The position numbers and the translations under genes are program-made. A stretch of DNA of 64,000 nt from Chromobacterium violaceum ATCC 12472 (GTDB lineage: Bacteria > Pseudomonadota > Gammaproteobacteria > Burkholderiales > Chromobacteriaceae): the NCBI RefSeq assembly GCF_000007705.1, contig NC_005085.1, forward strand, positions 2,489,752 to 2,553,751, written 5' to 3'. Positions within the stretch are counted from its first letter, which is position 1; each line of letters starts with the position of its first letter. Positions 58,069 to 64,000 of this stretch are shown here, one piece after another. The notes under the pieces are model-generated. The model saw nothing but the letters and a program-made list of their open reading frames with translations. It was not told where the DNA came from and made no database searches.

Positions 58069-58105
58069 GCAGCCGACGCCCTTCTGGGGCCGGCTGCTTT
58101 TTTTT
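58069..58105 (+). terminator. Intrinsic terminator of the NMO-like gene
   Basis: GCAGCCG (58069-58075) pairs with CGGCTGC (58091-58097), followed by eight T residues, 28 nt after the stop. Confidence 0.8.
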
Positions 58106-58332
58106 GGGCCGCGTCAGCCCGGACGGGTATTGTCGCAAGTCGACTATTTATATAGCATTGCTCCTTCGGCTTGAGTATGGCCATGCGTTGTTGCGCTTGT
58201 CATTTGCGCGCCCGGTCAGGCTGTTCTACCATCGCGGCCATGCGCTTGCGTGCATGGACCGCTCGAACCCGTGCCGTAAGTTGCTGTATATTTCGAAATG
58301 ATTTCCATTTTCTTGCGAACAAGTAATCAACA

Positions 58333-59031
58333 ATGAGCAAAATCGACAAGCAGGACCAGCAGGAAGCGATATCGCAGCGCATCCGTTACCGGTTGCAGGC
58401 GGCGGGGGCGCGCTTCCATGCCAACGACAATATATCGGCCTTTATCGAGGACGGAGAGCTGGATGCATTGCAGGAAGAGGTGCAGGCCAAGCTCAAGGGC
58501 GTGCTGGAAAGCTTGGTGATCGATACCGCGAACGACCACAACACGCAGGAGACCGCGAAGCGGGTGGCGAAGATGTTCGTCCGCGAAGTATTTCGGGGGC
58601 GCTACGTGTCGATGCCTCCCTGCACCGAATTCCCGAATGTCGAGCATCTGAACGAGCTGATGATCATCGGGCCGATCACGGTGCGCAGCGCCTGCTCCCA
58701 TCATCTTTGCCCCATCATCGGCCGGGTGTGGGTGGGCGTGCTGCCGAACGAGGCTTCGAACCTGATCGGGCTGTCCAAATACGCCCGCCTGATAGATTGG
58801 GTGATGACCCGTCCGCAGATACAGGAAGAGGCGGTATCGCAGATAGCGGATTTGCTGATGCAGAAGCTGCAGCCTGACGGTCTGGCCATCGTGATGGAGG
58901 CGGATCACTTCTGCATGCACTGGCGCGGCGTGAAGGACAGCAACAGCAAGATGACCAATAGCGTGATGCGCGGCTCCTTCCTGACCAATCCGGACCTGCG
59001 CAAGGAATTTCTGTCCTTGATGCGGAAGTGA
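58333..59031 (+). CDS. folE: GTP cyclohydrolase I
   Basis: A 232-residue enzyme that makes dihydroneopterin triphosphate for folate and pterins. The zinc ligands are in SACSHHLCPIIGRVWVGVLP (Cys, His) and FCMHWRGVKD (second Cys). It also has LIGLSKYARLIDWVMTRPQI and VREVFRGRYVSMPP. The first 50 residues are an extension compared with the minimal fold. A role with PhhB, further along, in tetrahydrobiopterin-type cofactor use is possible but they are not in one operon. Confidence 0.93.
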   Translation: MSKIDKQDQQEAISQRIRYRLQAAGARFHANDNISAFIEDGELDALQEEVQAKLKGVLESLVIDTANDHNTQETAKRVAKMFVREVFRGRYVSMPPCTEFPNVEHLNELMIIGPITVRSACSHHLCPIIGRVWVGVLPNEASNLIGLSKYARLIDWVMTRPQIQEEAVSQIADLLMQKLQPDGLAIVMEADHFCMHWRGVKDSNSKMTNSVMRGSFLTNPDLRKEFLSLMRK

Positions 59032-59081
59032 GCGGGCGGCATAGGGCCGGACGCGCAGCATTTACTTGAATGAAAGAGCCT

Positions 59082-59495
59082 ATGTTTTCCACACGAATGA
59101 TTTCCGCCCTGGCCCTGCTGGCCTGCGCGAGCGGCGCGCAGGCCGCGAATGCCCCGGCAGCGCAAACCCTGTCTTCCGGCGTCAAGATCGAGGTGTTGGT
59201 CGCGGGCAAGGGCGTGAAGCCCTCCAGCGGCGATACCGTCAAGGTCAATTACCGCGGCACGTTCAAGGATGGCAAGGAGTTCGACAGCTCCTACAAGAAT
59301 GGCGGACCGATCAGCTTCCCGCTGAATCGCGTGATCCCGTGCTGGACCCAGGGCGTCAGCGCGTTGACGGTCGGCAGCAAGGCCAAACTGTATTGCCCGG
59401 CCAATACCGCATATGGCAGCCGTGGCGTGCCGGGCGTGATTCCGCCTGATACGCCGCTGTATTTCGAAGTGGAACTGCTGTCCATCCAGAAGTAG
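59082..59495 (+). CDS. FKBP-type peptidyl-prolyl isomerase, periplasmic
   Basis: A 137-residue isomerase with signal peptide (MISALALLACASGAQA). The FKBP fold is complete: SGDTVKVNYRGTFKDGKEFD, FPLNRVIPCWTQGVSALTVG (with CW for the usual GW), KLYCPANTAYGSRGVPGVIP and TPLYFEVELLSI. The ATG at 59082 with AAAGAG ahead is preferred over the one at 59070. Confidence 0.92.
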   Translation: MFSTRMISALALLACASGAQAANAPAAQTLSSGVKIEVLVAGKGVKPSSGDTVKVNYRGTFKDGKEFDSSYKNGGPISFPLNRVIPCWTQGVSALTVGSKAKLYCPANTAYGSRGVPGVIPPDTPLYFEVELLSIQK

Positions 59496-59515
59496 CATTC
59501 GCAGGCGGACAGAAA

Positions 59516-59542
59516 AACAGGCCCGATATTTCGGGCCTGTTT
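59516..59542. terminator. Terminator between FKBP and fRMsr genes (bidirectional)
   Basis: An 11-bp stem AACAGGCCCGA (59516-59526) with TCGGGCCTGTT (59531-59541) is preceded by an A run and followed by TTT, which suits both convergent genes. Confidence 0.85.
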
Positions 59543-59560
59543 CACACAGTTTGCCTGCAT

Positions 59561-60055
59561 TCAGCCGGCTGGGGCGAATAGTCCGGCGAGCGGCGCGACG
59601 ATGCGTTCCAGATAGACGGCGTCGGTCTGGTCGAAACTGGCCAACTGGTCGGAATCGATGTCCAGCACGGCGGCGACCTTGCCGGAGGCGTCGCGGATCG
59701 GCACCACCACCTCGGAGCGTGCGCTCGACGAGCAGGCGATATGGCCGGGAAAGGCATCGACGTCGTCGACCAGCAGCGTGCGGTTCTGAGCCCAGGCGCT
59801 GCCGCAGACGCCGCGGCCTTTCGGGATGCGCGTGCAGGCGATCGGCCCCTGGAACGGACCCAGCACCAGTTGTTCGCCCTTGACCAGATAGAAGCCGGTC
59901 CATAGCCAGCCGAAGGTGGACGCCAGCGCGGCGGACAGATTGGCCAGCGCCGCGACGATGTCTGTCTCTCCGGCGATCAGCGCATGGGCTTGCGGCAGCA
60001 AAACCTGATACTTGTCTTCCTTGCTGCCGTTTTCGATGATGAGATTTTCTGCCAT
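59561..60055 (-). CDS. Free methionine-(R)-sulfoxide reductase, GAF domain
   Basis: A 164-residue GAF-domain reductase for free Met-R-sulfoxide (fRMsr/MsrC). The motifs GWLWTGFYLVKGEQLVLGPF, PIACTRIPKGRGVCGSAW and DAFPGHIACSSSARSEVVVP include the three conserved Cys. The ATG at 60055 fits the family start. It complements msrA at 28 kb, which acts on the S form. Confidence 0.92.
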   Translation of the reverse strand: MAENLIIENGSKEDKYQVLLPQAHALIAGETDIVAALANLSAALASTFGWLWTGFYLVKGEQLVLGPFQGPIACTRIPKGRGVCGSAWAQNRTLLVDDVDAFPGHIACSSSARSEVVVPIRDASGKVAAVLDIDSDQLASFDQTDAVYLERIVAPLAGLFAPAG

Positions 60056-60111
60056 GGCGGGTGTTGCTTGCGAATGAGTGGCGGGCCGGACAGCATACAC
60101 CAGAAAAGAAA

Positions 60112-60134
60112 ACGCCGCCCGGGAGAGGCGGCGT
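60112..60134 (-). terminator. Intrinsic terminator of phaB
   Basis: ACGCCGCC (60112-60119) pairs with GGCGGCGT (60127-60134). On the minus strand TTTTCTTTTC follows. It separates phaB from the fRMsr gene. Confidence 0.85.
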
Positions 60135-60161
60135 GAACAGTATTGCGGAGCCTTGACGCGA

Positions 60162-60902
60162 TTACATCATGTGCTGGCCGCCGTTCATGGCGATATTGCT
60201 GCCGGTGATGAAGCCGGCGTTGTCGGAGCAGAGGAAGGTCACCAGTGCGGCGATCTCCTCCGGGCGGCCCAGGCGGCCGACCGGGATCTGGGCGATGATC
60301 TTGTTGCGCACATCTTCCGGCACCGCCATCACCATTTCGGTGGCGATGTAGCCGGGAGAGATGGTGTTGACGGTCACGCCCTTCTTGGCCACTTCCTGAG
60401 CCAGCGCCATGGTGAAGCCGTGCATGCCAGCCTTGGCCGCGGAGTAGTTCGTTTGGCCGAATTGGCCCTTCTGGCCATTGATGGACGAAATGTTGATGAT
60501 GCGGCCAAAGCCCGTTTCCAGCATATTGTCCAGCACGGGCTTGGTCATGTTGAATACCGAGTCCAGGTTGGTGCGGATCACGGCGTCCCAGTCGTCCTTG
60601 CTCTGTTTCCTGAAGCTGGCGTCGCGGGTGATGCCTGCATTGTTGACCAGGATATCGACCTGGCCGACGTCCTTGGCGATGCGGGCAGCCACATCCTGGC
60701 AGGCGGCGAAGTCCGTGACGTCGCACAGGTAGCTGTGGATGTCGCTGAAACCCAGTCCCTTCATGTCGGCATGCCAGGACGCTTCGCGGCCCGGTTTGCT
60801 GTACGTGGTTACCACGATATGCCCCGCTTCAGCCAAGGCTTTGCAGATGGCGGTGCCGATACCGCCCATGCCACCGGTAACTAACGCAATCCTTTTCGTC
60901 AT
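60162..60902 (-). CDS. phaB: Acetoacetyl-CoA reductase (PHB synthesis)
   Basis: A 246-residue NADPH-dependent short-chain dehydrogenase that makes 3-hydroxybutyryl-CoA for polyhydroxybutyrate. It has VTGGMGGIGTAICKAL, NNAGITRDASFRKQ, the Ser-Tyr-Lys triad (INISSINGQKGQFGQTNYSAAKAG) and SPGYIATEMVMAVPEDV, all specific for PhaB. phaC and phaA are not next to it. Confidence 0.95.
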   Translation of the reverse strand: MTKRIALVTGGMGGIGTAICKALAEAGHIVVTTYSKPGREASWHADMKGLGFSDIHSYLCDVTDFAACQDVAARIAKDVGQVDILVNNAGITRDASFRKQSKDDWDAVIRTNLDSVFNMTKPVLDNMLETGFGRIINISSINGQKGQFGQTNYSAAKAGMHGFTMALAQEVAKKGVTVNTISPGYIATEMVMAVPEDVRNKIIAQIPVGRLGRPEEIAALVTFLCSDNAGFITGSNIAMNGGQHMM

Positions 60903-61027
60903 GATGCTGGCTCCTCTGTCGGGTTTGGAATCTATATTTGGATAATCTTTACTTCCTTTTATTACAGAATATGCAGGGAGCCATAAAAAGTAAATAAATA
61001 GCGTGTACTACTTTATTTACAATCCTT

Positions 61028-61891
61028 TTAGCCTAGTTCTCGGCTCAGCCTTTGCAGTAGATCCAGTCTATGTTTAGAAATTGCTCCCTGTTCTGCAGCT
61101 GCAATGATCGCACAGTTCGGTTCCACGCAATGCGAACAGTTATGGAAGCGACACTGGCCAATGTATCTGCGCATTTCAGGGAAATAATGAATTAAATCCG
61201 TCGATTTCAGGTGTTTCAAGCCGAATTCCTGCAGGCCCGGAGAGTCTATCAGATGACTGTTTTCATCGAGGTGGTATAGCGTGGCATGGGTGGTGGTGTG
61301 GCGGCCTGAGTCAAGCGCTTCCGAAATATCGCCGATTCGCGCATTGGCGTCTGGCAGCAGCGCGTTGGTCAGTGTGGATTTGCCCATGCCGGATTGGCCG
61401 ACCAACACGCTGGTATGTCCGCTGAGCAAGGGTTTCAGCGGTGAAAAATCCTGCTTCGCCGACAATGTGACCAGCTTGTAACCCAGATTCACATAGAGTT
61501 GCAATTTTTCCAGAAGCGCCGTGGTTTCCGGCAGATCGCTCTTGTTGACCACGATCACGGGATCGATGTCCCCGGCTTCCGCGGCGATCAGGCACCGCCC
61601 CAGCAGTTCTTCATTGGGCGTGGGCACGGCGGCGATCACGAACAGGATGCGCGTGACGTTGGCCGCGATCACCTTGGTTTTCCATTCGTCCTGGCGGTAG
61701 AGCAGGCTGCGCCGCTCATGCGCGCGCTCTATCACCGCCTGTTCGCGGTTCTGGATCAGGATATCGACGATGTCGCCGCAGGCATAGTCGACGCGCTTGC
61801 CGCGCGTGGTGCAATCGAACGTCTGGCCGTCCGCCTCGACGATGAAGCGACGGCCGTGGCTGCGTATGATTTGTCCGGTGCTGGCTGTCAT
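61028..61891 (-). CDS. rsgA: Ribosome small-subunit GTPase RsgA
   Basis: A 287-residue circularly permuted GTPase for 30S maturation. The order is an OB fold (MTASTGQIIRSHGRRFIVEA), then G4 VVNKSDL, G1 VGQSGMGKSTLTNALL, G3 DSPGLQEFGL and a zinc knuckle (CRFHNCSHCVEPNCAI). The ATG at 61891 overlaps the phhB stop by four bases. Confidence 0.95.
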   Translation of the reverse strand: MTASTGQIIRSHGRRFIVEADGQTFDCTTRGKRVDYACGDIVDILIQNREQAVIERAHERRSLLYRQDEWKTKVIAANVTRILFVIAAVPTPNEELLGRCLIAAEAGDIDPVIVVNKSDLPETTALLEKLQLYVNLGYKLVTLSAKQDFSPLKPLLSGHTSVLVGQSGMGKSTLTNALLPDANARIGDISEALDSGRHTTTHATLYHLDENSHLIDSPGLQEFGLKHLKSTDLIHYFPEMRRYIGQCRFHNCSHCVEPNCAIIAAAEQGAISKHRLDLLQRLSRELG

Positions 61892-62214
61892 GGGCGGCGG
61901 AACAGGGCTTCGGTCTTGGCCGCGCAAATGAAGTCGTTGAGGGTGAGTCCGCCTGCGTCGTGGGTGCTGAAGTTCACGACTGCGCGATTGTAGTGGACCG
62001 ACATGTCCGGATGATGGTCTTCCTGGTTGGCGATCCAGGCCAGCGCGTTCACGAAGGCCATGGTCTCGTGGTAATTGGCGAAGCGATAGGTCTTGCGCAG
62101 CTCGATGCCGACGATTTCCCAGTCCGGCAGCGTGGAGAGCAGTTGCTTGACGGTGTTGTCGGCCAGCGGACTCTGGCCATGCTGAGGAGTGCAGGATAGC
62201 TCCAACAGGTTCAT
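61888..62214 (-). CDS. phhB: Pterin-4a-carbinolamine dehydratase
   Basis: A 108-residue enzyme recycling the oxidised pterin cofactor of aromatic amino acid hydroxylases. It has WEIVGIELRKTYRFANYHET, QEDHHPDMSVHYNRAVVNFS (the EDHHPD active site) and THDAGGLTLNDF. It overlaps rsgA and begins 4 nt inside the M48 gene stop, so all three are coupled. Confidence 0.95.
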   Translation of the reverse strand: MNLLELSCTPQHGQSPLADNTVKQLLSTLPDWEIVGIELRKTYRFANYHETMAFVNALAWIANQEDHHPDMSVHYNRAVVNFSTHDAGGLTLNDFICAAKTEALFRRP

Positions 62215-63458
62215 GCGTGGTTTCCTTTCAGGTGTTGGATGCGCAGCGCCGCTGGCGGGTGCGAATCGTAGAAGGCGGAATGGATGGGGTCCGGCGTCAG
62301 CGTGGACGCGTTGTCGCGGTACAGCTTGACCAAGGCGCTGACCAGGTCGTCCGCCCGGGTCTGTTCCGACGCGAAATCGTCGGCCTCGTATTCATGGACG
62401 CGGGACATCCGGCTGGACAGCGGCGTCAGCGGGAAAGTGAAGGCCGGCGTCGCGGTAAGGAACAGGATCAGCGCCATCGCCGTGCTGGGCGCGGCGACGC
62501 CGAGGCCGGCGTAGAACCATGGCGCATGCAGCAATTGGCCCAGCAGCCACAGCAAGGCCAGAGACAAGGCGAAGGCCAAGGCGATGCGCTTGACGATGTG
62601 GCGGCGCTTGAAGTGGCCCAGCTCGTGCGCCAGCACCGCTTCGATCTCGGCGTGGCTGAGCTGGGATAGCAGCGTGTCGAAGAACACAATGCGCTTGGCG
62701 GAGCCGAAGCCGGTGAAGTAGGCATTGCCGTGGCTGGAGCGGCGCGAGCCGTCCATCACGAACACGCCCTGGCTTTTGAAGCCGGCGCGCTGGAGCAAGG
62801 CTTCAATGCGGGTTTTGAGCATCTCATCCTCCAGCGGTTTGAACTTGTTGAACAGCGGCGCGATCAGCGTCGGGTACAACGCGACCATCAGCAACTGGAA
62901 GCCGGACCAGACCAGCCATACCCACAGCCACCACAGCGGGCCGGAGATCTCCATCAGCCACAGCACCAGCGCCAGCAAGGGCAGGCCGATCGCCGCGCCG
63001 ACCAGAGCGCCCTTGATCATGTCGGCCATGAACAGCGCGATGGTGGTCTTATTGAAGCCGAAGCGGCTTTCAATGCCGAAGGTGCCGTACAGAGTGAAGG
63101 GCAGCGAAACCAAGCTGCTGATCACGGCGACCGACACGATCAGCGCCATGCCCGACAGCAGCGGGTTGGCGAGCCATTGCATGCTGTGGACGGCCAGCCA
63201 TTGCAATCCACCGCCGAAAGTGAAAGCCGCGATCAGCGCGGTGTCCACCCAGGCGGACAGCAGGCCCAGCTTGGTCTTGGCGATGGTGTAGTCGGCGGCG
63301 TGCCGGTGCTGCTCCAAGGTGATGCTGTCGCGGAAGGCCGCCGGAACCTGGTCGCGATGGCGGGCGATGTGTCGGATATGGCGCCAGCCCAGCCAAAGCT
63401 TCAGGCATAGGGTTAGCGTCAGCGCGGCGGCGAACAGTAGGGAGAAAGCCTCGGTCAT
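62211..63458 (-). CDS. M48-family membrane zinc protease (Ste24/CAAX-type)
   Basis: A 415-residue membrane protease with about seven helices. The zinc site is VLAHELGHFKRRH (HExxH), and a third ligand is in HEYEADDFASEQ. The segment ESRFGFNKTTIALFMADMIK and DGSRRSSHGNAYFTGFGSAK are hallmarks of the Ste24-like group. It heads the minus-strand operon M48-phhB-rsgA and is divergent from orn. Confidence 0.94.
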   Translation of the reverse strand: MTEAFSLLFAAALTLTLCLKLWLGWRHIRHIARHRDQVPAAFRDSITLEQHRHAADYTIAKTKLGLLSAWVDTALIAAFTFGGGLQWLAVHSMQWLANPLLSGMALIVSVAVISSLVSLPFTLYGTFGIESRFGFNKTTIALFMADMIKGALVGAAIGLPLLALVLWLMEISGPLWWLWVWLVWSGFQLLMVALYPTLIAPLFNKFKPLEDEMLKTRIEALLQRAGFKSQGVFVMDGSRRSSHGNAYFTGFGSAKRIVFFDTLLSQLSHAEIEAVLAHELGHFKRRHIVKRIALAFALSLALLWLLGQLLHAPWFYAGLGVAAPSTAMALILFLTATPAFTFPLTPLSSRMSRVHEYEADDFASEQTRADDLVSALVKLYRDNASTLTPDPIHSAFYDSHPPAALRIQHLKGNHA

Positions 63459-63528
63459 GGGTGTCCTGGAGTTTGCCGACGACGCGGCAATGAAGGAAAA
63501 TGGCAGGGTTTTCTAAAGATTGACTAGT

Positions 63529-64000
63529 ATGGCACAAGATACCAATAACCTCATCTGGCTCGACATGGAGATGACGGGCCTGAACCCGGATCAGGACCGC
63601 ATCATCGAGGTGGCGATGATCGTCACCGACAGCAATCTGAACGTCCTGGCGGAGTCGCCGGTGCTGGTGATTCACCAGCCGGACGCCATTCTGGACGGCA
63701 TGGACGACTGGAACAAGAACACCCACGGCAAGAGCGGGCTGATCGAAAAGGTGAAGAATTCCACGGTCAGCGAAGCCGAGGCGGAGCAACTGCTGCTGGA
63801 GTTCATGATGCAGCACGTGCCGGAGCGCGCGACGCCGATGTGCGGCAACACCATCCATCAGGACCGCCGCTTCATGGCGCGCTGGATGCCGAAGCTGGAA
63901 GCCTATTTCCATTACCGCAACCTGGACGTGTCCACGTTGAAGGAGTTGTGCAAGCGCTGGCGTCCCGAAATCGCCAAGGGCGTGGTCAAGCGCGGCAAGC
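63529..64000 (+). CDS. orn: Oligoribonuclease, N-terminal part (3' end outside window)
   Basis: The first 157 residues of a DEDD exonuclease that degrades pGpG and other nanoRNAs to mononucleotides. Its start ([20 protein letters not shown]) has the first Asp-Glu pair, and [18 protein letters not shown] the next Asp. It links functionally to the cyclic-di-GMP protein at 9-11 kb because pGpG is its natural substrate. Confidence 0.95.
   Translation, partial: MAQDTNNLIWLDMEMTGLNPDQDRIIEVAMIVTDSNLNVLAESPVLVIHQPDAILDGMDDWNKNTHGKSGLIEKVKNSTVSEAEAEQLLLEFMMQHVPERATPMCGNTIHQDRRFMARWMPKLEAYFHYRNLDVSTLKELCKRWRPEIAKGVVKRGK

Overview
The window is about 64 kb of GC-rich, gene-dense chromosome. Its gene content points to a betaproteobacterium of the Neisseriales, most likely Chromobacterium or a close relative. 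Supporting signs are a flagellar cap gene with a textbook sigma-28 promoter, a PHA-type acetoacetyl-CoA reductase, nadK-recN beside a tRNA-Ser, and an rsgA-phhB-M48 protease block divergent from orn. The genus is inferred from gene content and protein resemblance; no search was run.

Layout. 1-9.0 kb: end of serC, an S9 peptidase, a lipoprotein LD-carboxypeptidase, fliD, and cysDN for sulfate activation. 9.3-17.6 kb: a GGDEF/EAL protein, then a fructose-family PTS operon (IIC, IIB, HPr-EI-IIA, manA, AraC regulator) that looks built for mannose-type sugars. 17.6-21.9 kb: a decayed mobile island lying against the 3' end of tRNA-Ser(UGA). It holds a HAD phosphatase stub, an IS256-type and an IS5-type transposase remnant, a foreign AT-rich acetyltransferase and a phage holin fragment. 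22-31 kb (minus strand): a FixLJ-like two-component pair running into nadK and recN, then msrA, a histone-deacetylase-like hydrolase, DUF1653 and a GNAT gene; dusC is divergent. 31-42 kb: a cyclic-nucleotide-type MscS channel, a UmuD-like protease with a 48-residue partner, a ParD-like gene coupled to map, a WYL regulator, DJ-1, three GNAT genes in a row, tdk, a nitroreductase pseudogene, rlmJ and truC. 42-47 kb: a four-gene BMP-type (probably nucleoside) ABC importer with a strong promoter and a leader of about 210 nt. 47-64 kb: moeA-ferredoxin, an AI-2E family protein, dsbD, a hydrolase, pheA, a LOG-family protein, a membrane protein, a DAHP-synthase-like protein without its catalytic motifs, a UDG-family protein, a nitronate monooxygenase-like protein with a Cys-rich tail, folE, FKBP, fRMsr, phaB, rsgA, phhB, an M48 protease and the start of orn.

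The most interesting items are: the DAHP-synthase-like protein that has lost its active site; the ParD-like/Map pair with an ATGA overlap; the orphan UmuD-like protein with its small partner; the long structured leader of the ABC importer operon; and the stacked insertions at tRNA-Ser. Several genes are translationally coupled by 1-4 nt overlaps (cysDN, PTS-manA, kinase-regulator, ParD-map, moeA-ferredoxin, DAHPS-like-UDG, phhB-rsgA). I saw no CRISPR array, rRNA gene or intact prophage.
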